From Porphyrobacter sp. UBA7686 (GTDB lineage Bacteria; Pseudomonadota; Alphaproteobacteria; Sphingomonadales; Sphingomonadaceae), in assembly GCA_002482865.1 (NCBI GenBank), contig DLGU01000075.1, positions 536 through 11,696 of the forward strand: a stretch of 11,161 nt of DNA, given 5' to 3'. Shown here one piece after another: positions 1 to 5,846 of the stretch; within the stretch, counting starts at the first letter, position 1, and every line of letters begins with the position of its first letter. The notes below the pieces were generated by a model, which was not told where the DNA came from, searched no databases, and saw only the letters and a program-made list of their open reading frames with translations. Position numbers and translations under genes: made by a program.

Positions 1-86
1 ACTTCGCCGGTCGAAGGGTTCCAGATGGCGTGCTTGCGGGTCGGGGCGGGGCTGTCGCCGACAATGAAATGGTCGATCTGACGCAT
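1..86 (-). CDS. mmsA: Methylmalonate-semialdehyde dehydrogenase (CoA-acylating), N-terminal fragment
   Basis: Only the first 28 codons lie in the window; the gene runs leftward off the edge. The readable start is MRQIDHFIVGDSPAP, followed by KHAIWNPSTGE. This matches the N-terminus of MmsA-type aldehyde dehydrogenases (a short I-x-H-F-I-x-G opening, then a 'NP-x-TGE' strand). That family converts methylmalonate or malonate semialdehyde to propionyl-CoA or acetyl-CoA in valine, inositol and beta-alanine catabolism. The ATG at 86-84 is supported by an AGGAGA ribosome-binding sequence about 8 nt upstream. The gene is divergent from the SMP-30 gene across about 137 bp. The opening would also suit other members of the aldehyde dehydrogenase superfamily, and the catalytic Cys is not visible, so the precise identity is probable rather than certain. 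Confidence 0.7.
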   Translation of the reverse strand, partial: MRQIDHFIVGDSPAPTRKHAIWNPSTGE

Positions 87-223
87 GGGAATGATCTCCT
101 GTCTGACCTCCCCAATGCCCCCCGCGTGAGGCTTTCGCAACCCTCGCGGCTCCCCTCAAAAGTGCTGGCGCAGCGGGGCGCGGCAGGGCAGGTTGTACGT
201 GCGACGAGACGAGAGAGGGACAG

Positions 224-1150
224 ATGATGGGCAAGGCATGGCGGGCAATCGCAGGACTGGCAGCGGCGTTGATAGCTGGCGGCGCGCTGGCGCAAGACGG
301 GGATGCGATCTTCGTCCCTGATAGCCTCGAACTTGCCGCCACCGGCTACACCTTCACCGAAGGCCCGGCGTGGGACGGTTCGCGCCTGATCTTCAGCGAT
401 ATTCCCGGCGACACGGTCTATGTCTACTCTCCTGGCGAAGGCGCGCCGCAGGTGCTTTATTCGCCGTCCGCGAACGCCAATGGCCACACCTTCGACCGCG
501 AAGGACGCCTGCTCAATGCCGAGCACGGCAGCGGCGAAATCTCCCGGTGGACGCAAGAGGGTGGGCGCAAGACCATTGTTGCGGCCTATCAGGGCAAGCG
601 TCTGAACAGTCCCAATGATGTGGTCGTGCGCAGCGACGGGCTGATCCTGTTCACCGATCCGCCTTATGGCCTCGGCCAGCGTGCGAGCGAGGTTGGCTTT
701 TCCGGCGTCTTCGCGTTTGACGAGACGACGGGCAAGATCGTGCTGATCGACGATGCGCTATCGCGCCCCAACGGCCTTGCGCTGTCTCCCGACGAAAAGG
801 TGCTCTATGTCGGCGACACCGCAACCCAGACCCTGTGGGCCTATGACCTCGCCGCCGATGGCACCGCTTCGGGCAAACGGCTGGTGGTGGACGTCACCGA
901 CGAGAGCAAGCCGGGGCGGGTCGACGGCGTGCGAGTGGATACTGAAGGCCGCGTCTATTTTACCTGCCCCGGCGGCATCTGTGTGGCCGATCCCGTTCGC
1001 GGAGAGGTGATCGAGCGCCTCGCCACGCCCAAGCGGGCGACCAACCTTGCCTGGGGCGGGGCTGACTTGTCGGAGCTTTACATCACGGCGTTGACCGACG
1101 TTTACCGGGTCAAGACCCTCGCCAAGGGTATCGGTTCGTCGAGCCGTTAA
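224..1150 (+). CDS. Exported SMP-30/gluconolactonase/LRE-family protein
   Basis: This is a 308-residue six-bladed beta-propeller hydrolase of the SMP-30/gluconolactonase (SGL) family, whose members open sugar lactones or related esters using one divalent metal. Residues 1-23 form a signal peptide ending ALA, so it should act in the periplasm. Visible motifs are FTEGPAW (E46), NSPND (128-132), DPPYG (145-149), RPNG (N183) and VDGV (D234). The spacings E46-N131-N183-D234 (85, 52, 51) closely match the metal and substrate residues of human SMP30 (Glu18, Asn103, Asn154, Asp204; 85, 51, 50), so the active site looks intact. The C-terminal TNLAWGG...LYITALTDVYR is the usual last blade. The ATG at 224 follows a GAGAGGGA ribosome-binding stretch; a second ATG follows directly. 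The substrate is unknown. It converges on the M24 gene, with overlapping stop codons. Confidence 0.88.
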   Translation: MMGKAWRAIAGLAAALIAGGALAQDGDAIFVPDSLELAATGYTFTEGPAWDGSRLIFSDIPGDTVYVYSPGEGAPQVLYSPSANANGHTFDREGRLLNAEHGSGEISRWTQEGGRKTIVAAYQGKRLNSPNDVVVRSDGLILFTDPPYGLGQRASEVGFSGVFAFDETTGKIVLIDDALSRPNGLALSPDEKVLYVGDTATQTLWAYDLAADGTASGKRLVVDVTDESKPGRVDGVRVDTEGRVYFTCPGGICVADPVRGEVIERLATPKRATNLAWGGADLSELYITALTDVYRVKTLAKGIGSSSR

Positions 1151-2499
1151 TCGGAAGGGATCAGCGTGATCTCCGTCTGGCGTCCGTCGATATAGCGCAC
1201 GGTTGTGCCGTCGAAGAAGGCGTCCTCTTCGGTGCGGAAGTCCACGCGCTGGCCGCCCCATTCAGGCACCGCGGCGTAAGACGTCAGTTCAATCGACCAC
1301 GCGGTGTTTGCCCGGATCGGCCCGCTGCCGCGCGGGTCCGCTTTCTGATTGTCCCAGAACCCGATGCTGGGCCCCGCGCCGTGGCCGTGGTGGCCGATGG
1401 GGTGGGTGTAGATCGAAGGATCGAGGCCCGCCGCAATGCTATCGGCACGGGCCTGCGCCAGCGCCTCGTTGCCACTGCGCCCGACGGCAAAGGCGCGGGT
1501 GAGGTAGTCTTGCACCTTGTTCGAATTCGCCAGCCCCGCGCGTAGCCCTGCCGGTGCTTCGGTTTCGCCGGGCTTCAGAACGTAGGCCAGATGCTGGGTA
1601 TCGGTGTTGAGACGCAGATAGGTGATGCCAAAATCGGTCCACAAAAGATCACCCGGCTGGATCACTTCGTCGCCCTCGATCATGCCCTTGGCCCCCTGCC
1701 GCTGGATCGCGACCGAGGGGTGGAACCATGGATCAAGACCCAGCGCCATCAGGCGGTCACGATACCACCATTGGACCTGCCCCACTGTGGTCACACCGGG
1801 TGTGATGACCCGCCTTGAAAACGCTTCGCCGATCACCGCATGGGCGATGCGCACCACCGAGGGGTAAAGCGCCATTTCGGCAGGCGTGCGGGTTTCGAGC
1901 CAGCGGATCGCGAGGTTCTCGCCCGAGACCACGCGGTCATGCATTGCCGGTGGCAAGGCCTGCATGAACTTCTCGTACTGGCTGAGCGTCATGCCATCGG
2001 CAAACTGGTAGAGATCTGACGAGTTGATCGCGATCTTCGCCGGGTCTTTCGCTGCGATCAGTTCGGCGACTGCCTGCCACTGGTCGGGCTGCTTGTCGGG
2101 ATCCCATGTCGGTGCAAACAGCCCGCCGAGGCCATAGCGGCTGACGGTCAGACGCTCGACCGGCTTGCCCTCGCCCGGATCGTGGAAGACGAGGATCGTC
2201 CGCCGCCGCGCGTGCATGTTCTCGGCGTCGAGCATGGTGGCGACCACCGGCTCTTCGAAATATTCGCGCGCCACCAGCAGCCAGAGGTCGATCCCCTCTT
2301 CGCGCATGATCTGCGGGATGATCGTGTCGAGCCGTTCGGCAAGGATGCGGTTCTCAAGCTCGGCACGCTCACGCGGGGCGAGGATGCGGGGCAGGGCAGG
2401 AGCGGCCTGCTCCGTCTCGCTCAGGCTGAGCGGCGTGTCGGCCAGCACAGGCGTTGCCGCCAGCAGCGCTGCCAAAGAAATCAAATGCCGCGCGATCAT
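1147..2499 (-). CDS. Exported M24-family metallopeptidase (Xaa-Pro aminopeptidase-like)
   Basis: This 450-residue protein has a signal peptide (residues 1-20, ending VLA), a creatinase-like N-terminal domain (about 40-205) and a pita-bread M24 catalytic domain (about 210-445). Candidate dinuclear metal ligands are D289 (WTDFG), D300 (NTDTQH), H370 in the HPIGH motif, E404 (SIEL) and E424 or E425 (RTEED). The D-to-D spacing of 11 equals that of E. coli aminopeptidase P. The family cleaves Xaa-Pro bonds or, in creatinase-like members, other C-N bonds. The export signal suggests periplasmic action, unlike classical PepP. The ATG at 2499 follows AAGGGGA about 6 nt upstream. It lies 62 bp downstream of the citrate-lyase-like gene on the same strand and may be co-transcribed with it. 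Whether it belongs functionally to the CoA pathway is unclear; it may simply be a neighbouring peptidase. Confidence 0.87.
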   Translation of the reverse strand: MIARHLISLAALLAATPVLADTPLSLSETEQAAPALPRILAPRERAELENRILAERLDTIIPQIMREEGIDLWLLVAREYFEEPVVATMLDAENMHARRRTILVFHDPGEGKPVERLTVSRYGLGGLFAPTWDPDKQPDQWQAVAELIAAKDPAKIAINSSDLYQFADGMTLSQYEKFMQALPPAMHDRVVSGENLAIRWLETRTPAEMALYPSVVRIAHAVIGEAFSRRVITPGVTTVGQVQWWYRDRLMALGLDPWFHPSVAIQRQGAKGMIEGDEVIQPGDLLWTDFGITYLRLNTDTQHLAYVLKPGETEAPAGLRAGLANSNKVQDYLTRAFAVGRSGNEALAQARADSIAAGLDPSIYTHPIGHHGHGAGPSIGFWDNQKADPRGSGPIRANTAWSIELTSYAAVPEWGGQRVDFRTEEDAFFDGTTVRYIDGRQTEITLIPSD

Positions 2500-2520
2500 G
2501 CTCGTCCCCTTGTCCGTGTT

Positions 2521-2547
2521 GCGCCGACAGTGGCGCGCGTCGGGCGC
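2521..2547 (-). terminator. Weak GC-rich hairpin between citrate-lyase-like and M24 genes
   Basis: An inverted repeat (GCGCCGAC at 2521-2528 against GTCGGGCGC at 2539-2547, with one bulged G) lies between the stop of the citrate-lyase-like gene and the M24 start. There is no T-run on the minus strand after it, so it is not a standard intrinsic terminator. It could attenuate transcription or be a chance product of high GC. Confidence 0.22.
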
Positions 2548-2561
2548 GGGATCAAGCGCGC

Positions 2562-3344
2562 TTACTCGCTCCCGTCGTCGAACCCGATTCGCTCAGCCGC
2601 CGCGCCGCTCATGATGAAGCCGATGGGCCGCTCGGTCTCTTCCTGCAAATGCGCGATCAGGCTGGCGGTGCGGGCGAGGAGCGAGATGCCCTTCAGCGCG
2701 GCGAGCGGGAAGCCTGCATCCAGCATCACAGCGGGGATCGCGCCGTTAACGTTGATGGGCAGCGGGCGACCGATCGCCTCGGGCAGTACGGCTTCGATGG
2801 TGCGCAGCATGGCAATGTGCTTGCCTTCCATCCCGTGCTCCTTGGCGAGCGCCAGCAAGCGATGCGCGCGCGGATCGCCGCCGGAGTGCTGCGGATGGCC
2901 GAAGCCGGGGATCGCCTTCTTCTCGGCCCGCAGCGTCTTGATCGCGGCAATGGCGGTGGTGGCGGGATCGCCCCCTTCCGCATCGGCGACGACCTGCGCG
3001 TAGAACTTGCCCGCGACCTCGGCGCTCCCAAGCACCACAGAGCCGCAACCTAGCAAGCCCGCGGCGACTGCGCCATGGAATGCCTCGGGCGCGGCGGCAT
3101 AGGTCATGCGGGTGGCGACCACGCTCGGCACTAGGCCATGTTCGGCGATGGCGCACAGCACCGCGTCAGCCAGCGCCTTCTGCGGGGTGGAGGGCATGGT
3201 GCCCGTGACCAGCAGCCAGAAGTAGCTCGTGAAGTCGACATGACCGATCACCTCGCTACACAGATCCATGCCCCGCACCGTGATGCTCTCCGCGTCCGAG
3301 GTGCAGATCGAGGTGACGGCGTTATCCTGCTTGCCGATGCGCAT
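2562..3344 (-). CDS. Citrate-synthase-fold protein, 'citryl-CoA lyase'-like
   Basis: This 260-residue protein resembles the short, single-domain relatives of citrate synthase and of the C-terminal lyase part of ATP-citrate lyase. Recognisable landmarks are PGFGHPQH...DPRAH (H150, equivalent to the GFGHR histidine), LPINVNGAIPAVMLDAGFP (196-213) and LLARTASLIAHLQEE (R225), all in family order. In ATP-citrate lyase the NVDG aspartate is catalytic; here it is N200. The GPLHG histidine of true citrate synthases aligns with L105 in GSVVLGSA. It is therefore unlikely to be a housekeeping citrate synthase. Role inferred: making or breaking a C-C bond in a citryl-CoA-like thioester formed by the neighbouring CoA-transferase. 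An in-frame ATG lies at 3428, but the start chosen is 3344, where homology begins and AAGGAA sits about 6 nt upstream. The 3428 start would have to be transcribed through the operator. Confidence 0.8.
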   Translation of the reverse strand: MRIGKQDNAVTSICTSDAESITVRGMDLCSEVIGHVDFTSYFWLLVTGTMPSTPQKALADAVLCAIAEHGLVPSVVATRMTYAAAPEAFHGAVAAGLLGCGSVVLGSAEVAGKFYAQVVADAEGGDPATTAIAAIKTLRAEKKAIPGFGHPQHSGGDPRAHRLLALAKEHGMEGKHIAMLRTIEAVLPEAIGRPLPINVNGAIPAVMLDAGFPLAALKGISLLARTASLIAHLQEETERPIGFIMSGAAAERIGFDDGSE

Positions 3345-3355
3345 GGGCGTTCCTT

Positions 3356-3387
3356 TTCGATATTCGAAGTTGATTTCGGTATGCGAA
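3356..3387. promoter_or_regulatory. Doublet operator A (two TTCG-N5-CGAA palindromes)
   Basis: Two 13-bp palindromes, 3356-3368 (TTCGATATTCGAA, arms TTCGA/TCGAA) and 3375-3387 (TTCGGTATGCGAA), are separated by GTTGAT, giving a 19-bp centre-to-centre spacing. The same arrangement recurs at 5744-5775. The first box resembles the short palindromes reported for PcaR/PcaU/PobR-type IclR regulators, and the IclR gene two steps downstream belongs to that type. The doublet lies 11 bp upstream of the citrate-lyase-like ATG, next to its ribosome-binding site, and overlaps the predicted promoters in both directions. Direct binding by the local IclR protein is inferred. Confidence 0.72.
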
Positions 3388-3396
3388 GAATATAGT
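3370..3396 (+). promoter_or_regulatory. Putative rightward promoter of CoA-transferase/iclR
   Basis: A -35-like TTGATT (3370-3375) and a -10-like TATAGT (3391-3396) are separated by 15 bp. The -35 occupies the spacer between the two operator boxes and overlaps the first base of the second. The 15-bp spacing is short, which would fit a promoter dependent on, or sterically controlled by, the bound regulator. Predicted transcription begins near 3403, about 44 nt before the ATG. Confidence 0.45.
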
Positions 3397-3417
3397 GTCA
3401 CATCGAACCCAAGGCAA
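3389..3417 (-). promoter_or_regulatory. Putative leftward promoter of citrate-lyase-like gene
   Basis: Read on the minus strand, TTGCCT (3417-3412) and TATATT (3394-3389) are separated by 17 bp, a good sigma-70-like layout. Transcription would start near 3382, inside operator box 2, so protein bound at the doublet would block initiation or early elongation. The -10 overlaps the rightward -10. Confidence 0.42.
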
Positions 3418-3446
3418 GCTTGGGGCAAGCAGATGGGATTTGTTGG

Positions 3447-4607
3447 ATGACAGCTCGGCCATTAGCAGGCGTTACCGTGCTCGAAATGGGCACCTTCATC
3501 ACTGGCCCTGCCGCCGGGATGCTGCTCGCCGACCTGGGCGCGGATGTCATCAAGGTGGAGCAGCCGGGCACGGGCGATCCGTTCCGCAGCTTCAAGGGCG
3601 AACTTTATTCGCCGCATTTCCAGACCTACAACCGCAACAAGCGTTCGATCACGATCGATCCGAAGAACCCTGAAGACCTCGCGGTGCTAGACCGTCTGGT
3701 CGCAGACGCCGACGTGTTCATCCAGAACTTCCGCCCCGGCGTGGCCGGGCGGCTGAATGTCGATGCCGAGCGGCTCCAGGCGATCAACCCGGCGCTGGTT
3801 TATGCTTCGATTTCGGGCTTCGGCAGCGAGGGGCCGGAGCGTGATCGCCCCGCTTTCGACACTGTGGCGCAGGCCGCGTCCGGCTTCCTGCGGCTGCTGG
3901 TCAACCCCGAACACCCCCGCGTCGTCGGCCCCGCCATCGCCGACGCCATGACCGGCTTCTACACCGCGCTCGGCATTCTCGCCGCCCTCAACGAGCGGCA
4001 CCTGACCGGCAAGGGCCGGGTGGTTGAAACCTCGATGTTCGAGGCGATGTGCCACTTCAACCTCGACGATTTCACCCACCTGCTCTCCGCCGATCAGGTC
4101 ATGGGGCCTTACAGCCGCCCGCACGTCTCGCAGAGCTACGTCTTCCAGTGCGCCGACGGCAAGTGGCTGGCGCTGCACATGTCGTCCCCGCCAAAGTTCT
4201 GGGAGAATCTCGCGCTCGCCGTGGACCAGCCCGATATGCTGAGCCTCCCCGCCTTCGAAAGCCGCGATGCGCGGATTGCGCATTACGAAGATGTGGTCGC
4301 CTTCCTCGCCCCGATCTTCGCGAAGCAGACCCGCGATCACTGGACCGCTGAGCTGACCCGCCGCGAAGTTCCCAATTCGCCCGTTTACGACAGCGCCGAA
4401 GTGCTGGCGACCGAGCAGGCCAAGGTGCTCGGCATCGAAGTCAGTGACCCCAACGGGCCGAAGGGCGCCTTCCGCACGATCCGTTTCCCGCTCAGTTTCG
4501 ATGGCGAGCGGATGGACAGCGTCACCGCGCCGCCCCTATTGGGAGCCGACGACGCGGCTGTTCGCCGCTCCATCGAAAGGCCAGTGCATGGGATCCGCAG
4601 GGGCTGA
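3447..4607 (+). CDS. Class III (CaiB/BaiF-family) CoA-transferase
   Basis: This 386-residue protein has the full class III CoA-transferase length and signature: RPLAGVTVLEMGTFITGP at the N-terminus, LADLGADVIKVE (27-38), YNRNKRSI (61-68), NFRPGV (94-99), SISGFGSEGP (121-130), and IADAMTG with D166, which corresponds to the catalytic aspartate of formyl-CoA transferase (Asp169). The family moves CoA between carboxylic acids through an acyl-aspartyl intermediate. It is divergent from the citrate-lyase-like gene and shares operator A with it, which suggests that it makes that protein's acyl-CoA substrate. ATG 3447 was chosen because homology begins there. An upstream in-frame TTG at 3420 is possible but would add a non-homologous stretch, and neither start has a strong Shine-Dalgarno. 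The donor CoA and acceptor acid are not deducible. Confidence 0.9.
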   Translation: MTARPLAGVTVLEMGTFITGPAAGMLLADLGADVIKVEQPGTGDPFRSFKGELYSPHFQTYNRNKRSITIDPKNPEDLAVLDRLVADADVFIQNFRPGVAGRLNVDAERLQAINPALVYASISGFGSEGPERDRPAFDTVAQAASGFLRLLVNPEHPRVVGPAIADAMTGFYTALGILAALNERHLTGKGRVVETSMFEAMCHFNLDDFTHLLSADQVMGPYSRPHVSQSYVFQCADGKWLALHMSSPPKFWENLALAVDQPDMLSLPAFESRDARIAHYEDVVAFLAPIFAKQTRDHWTAELTRREVPNSPVYDSAEVLATEQAKVLGIEVSDPNGPKGAFRTIRFPLSFDGERMDSVTAPPLLGADDAAVRRSIERPVHGIRRG

Positions 4608-5418
4608 ACCCGCAGACAAGGTTGCCGGGGGGAAAGACCCGGAATTTCTCTCGACGCTGGAGCGCGGCCTGCGCGTTCTCAAGGCGTTTGACGAGGACCA
4701 CCCTGAGATGACGCTGTCCGAGGTGGCGGCCAAGACGGCGCTGCCCCCGGCCGTGGCGCGGCGGTGCCTGATCACGCTGGTGGAGCTGGGCTATGTCGGT
4801 CAGCACGAGCGCAAGTTCCTGCTGCGCCCGGCGGTGCTGACGATCGGTTCGGCGTTTCTTGCCTCGATGCAGATCGAACAGGTGGTGCTGCCGCCGCTGC
4901 AAGGGCTGCGCGATCAGACCGGCGACAGCGCCAGCCTTGCCGTGCTGTCGGGCGCGGAGATCCTGTATGTGGCGCACGTCTCGACCGACCGGCGGTTCCG
5001 GGTCGCGGCAGGGGTGGGCACGCGCTTTCCGTTCCACGCAACTTCGCTGGGCAAGGCGCTCGCCGCCTATCTGCCCGAAGGCGAGCGGGGGGCGTTGATG
5101 GCAGGCGCCCCGTTCCAGCGCTTTACCGAACGCACTGTCACCGACGGCACAGCTCTCGCCGAACGGCTCAATCTGATCACGCAGCGCGGTTATGATTCGG
5201 CGCTGGACGAGCTGGATTACGGCATCGTCTCGGTCGCTGTGCCGATCTTCGGGCGCGACAAGCGGGTCATCGCCGCGATCAACTGCTCCACCTCCACCAC
5301 CCGCATCTCGCAGGACGAATTGGTCCGCACCCGCCTGCCGTTGCTGCGCGCGGCGGCGGGGGAGATTGAGGCCTCGCTCAAGCGCTGGCCGGCACTGGAG
5401 GCCAGCTTGCGGCCTTGA
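4588..5418 (+). CDS. IclR-family transcriptional regulator, PcaR/PcaU/PobR type
   Basis: This is a 276-residue regulator with an N-terminal winged helix-turn-helix (about residues 20-80: EFLSTLERGLRVLKAF, then the recognition region LPPAVARRCLITLVELGYV) and a C-terminal effector-binding domain (about 95-265) containing GVGTRFPFHATSLGKALAAYLP and GYDSALDELDYGIVSVAVPI. The 'FLSTLERGLRVLKAF' opening and the RRCLITL helix are typical of the beta-ketoadipate/4-hydroxybenzoate regulators PcaR, PcaU and PobR, which respond to aromatic or dicarboxylic acids. ATG 4588 follows AAAGG by about 7 nt and lies inside the end of the CoA-transferase gene (20-bp overlap), so the two are co-transcribed and probably translationally coupled. 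Because that transcript starts at operator A, autoregulation is likely, and operator B implies control of the receptor operon. Whether it activates or represses cannot be read from the sequence. Confidence 0.9.
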   Translation: MGSAGAEPADKVAGGKDPEFLSTLERGLRVLKAFDEDHPEMTLSEVAAKTALPPAVARRCLITLVELGYVGQHERKFLLRPAVLTIGSAFLASMQIEQVVLPPLQGLRDQTGDSASLAVLSGAEILYVAHVSTDRRFRVAAGVGTRFPFHATSLGKALAAYLPEGERGALMAGAPFQRFTERTVTDGTALAERLNLITQRGYDSALDELDYGIVSVAVPIFGRDKRVIAAINCSTSTTRISQDELVRTRLPLLRAAAGEIEASLKRWPALEASLRP

Positions 5419-5463
5419 TACCTGCCTCGGCTCAGGCCGGGAACATGAGGTTTCACTTTTTTC

Positions 5464-5543
5464 GTCACCCCAGCGAAAGCTGGGGCCTAGGGCCTTATAG
5501 TGCTGCGCTTGCCGCCCTAGGTCCCAGCTTTCGCTGGGATGAC
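5464..5543. repeat. REP-like palindrome pair downstream of iclR
   Basis: Two 30-bp arms (5464-5493 and 5514-5543) are inverted copies of each other with 28 of 30 positions complementary, separated by 20 bp. Each arm also folds on itself: CCCCAGC-GAAA-GCTGGGG at 5468-5485 and CCCAGC-TTTC-GCTGGG at 5523-5538. The GTCAYCCCAGCGAAAGCTGGG core is, from general knowledge, a high-copy palindrome in many sphingomonad-type genomes. It sits just after the iclR stop, where it may end or stabilise the upstream transcript and insulate the receptor operon. No T-run follows, so it is not a classical terminator. Confidence 0.78.
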
Positions 5544-5617
5544 GGTTCGGGGAGCGGTGATCTCATCCATGGTCAGTTATCCGCCCGCCATGCGTGTGCT
5601 GACGCCCCCGCAATGAG

Positions 5618-5661
5618 CCGCCGATAACCCCCGCATAACCCGCGCATAACCCGCCGATAAC
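5618..5661. repeat. Four tandem 11-bp repeats (consensus CCGCSSATAAC)
   Basis: Four adjacent units are CCGCCGATAAC (5618-5628), CCCCGCATAAC (5629-5639), CCGCGCATAAC (5640-5650) and CCGCCGATAAC (5651-5661). The first and last are identical and every unit ends ATAAC. An inverted, related unit, GTTATCCGCCC, is at 5576-5586. The period is close to one helical turn, so the ATAAC blocks face the same side of the DNA. The array ends about 80 bp upstream of operator B. It may be a binding array for a regulator or nucleoid protein, or a minisatellite formed by slippage. Confidence 0.75.
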
Positions 5662-5743
5662 CTTCGGACCACATGCCGACCGCATGGGGCGAAACGGCGC
5701 GTGCGAGCCTGGCCGTGGCCCTGCTGCCACACATTCGTCTATT

Positions 5744-5775
5744 TTCGCATATCGAAGTTGACTTCGCATTGCGAA
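5744..5775. promoter_or_regulatory. Doublet operator B upstream of the TonB-receptor operon
   Basis: Two 13-bp palindromes, 5744-5756 (TTCGCATATCGAA) and 5763-5775 (TTCGCATTGCGAA, arms TTCGC/GCGAA), are separated by GTTGAC. Box length, 6-bp spacer, spacer sequence and 19-bp period are the same as in operator A, and 'TCGAAGTTGA' is identical in both. Two separate occurrences around the same IclR gene make this a strong candidate for that protein's binding site and tie the receptor operon to it. Confidence 0.74.
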
Positions 5776-5784
5776 TTTCATAAC
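5758..5784 (+). promoter_or_regulatory. Putative promoter of the TonB-receptor operon
   Basis: TTGACT (5758-5763) and CATAAC (5779-5784) are separated by 15 bp, the same offset from the operator boxes as in the rightward promoter at operator A. The -35 lies in the operator spacer. Transcription would start near 5791, about 56 nt before the receptor ATG. Confidence 0.42.
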
Positions 5785-5846
5785 TCACTTTAAGGGAGGG
5801 ATCGCCAATAGAGCGACGCGATGACGCGCGCACAGGGGAGAGAGAT

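Larger units (their letters stand above)
5419..5846. other. 428-bp non-coding region between iclR and the TonB-receptor operon
   Basis: No convincing gene is present; open frames here have no homology-like features or good starts. In order it holds a small imperfect hairpin at 5425-5441 (CC-T-CGGC / GCCGGG) with a T-run about 13 nt further on, the REP-like palindrome pair, an inverted 11-bp unit at 5576-5586, four direct 11-bp repeats at 5618-5661, about 80 bp without recognised structure, and then the operator/promoter of the receptor operon. AT content rises sharply from about 5735 to 5800, as expected for a promoter in GC-rich DNA. Confidence 0.7.

Noticed and set aside
3..15. A single TTCG-N5-CGAA match near the left edge
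   Set aside because: It lies in the mmsA coding sequence (the STGE codons), is single rather than doubled, and has no adjacent promoter. One chance match in about 11 kb is not surprising.
2562..3344. Housekeeping citrate synthase (gltA/prpC)
   Set aside because: At 260 residues it is far shorter than the roughly 370-430 of those enzymes, and two of the catalytic residues are changed.
3420..3446. TTG start 27 bases upstream of the CoA-transferase ATG
   Set aside because: The extra residues do not belong to the family N-terminus, and the ATG at 3447 begins exactly where homology starts.
3687..4340. 217-codon minus-strand open frame inside the CoA-transferase
   Set aside because: The plus-strand protein is a full-length class III CoA-transferase; the reverse frame has no family features.
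5425..5463. Intrinsic terminator directly after iclR
   Set aside because: The hairpin at 5425-5441 has a bulge and the T-run comes about 13 nt later, so the arrangement does not fit a Rho-independent terminator.
5618..5661. CRISPR array
   Set aside because: Units are 11 bp and directly abutting, with no spacers and no cas genes nearby.
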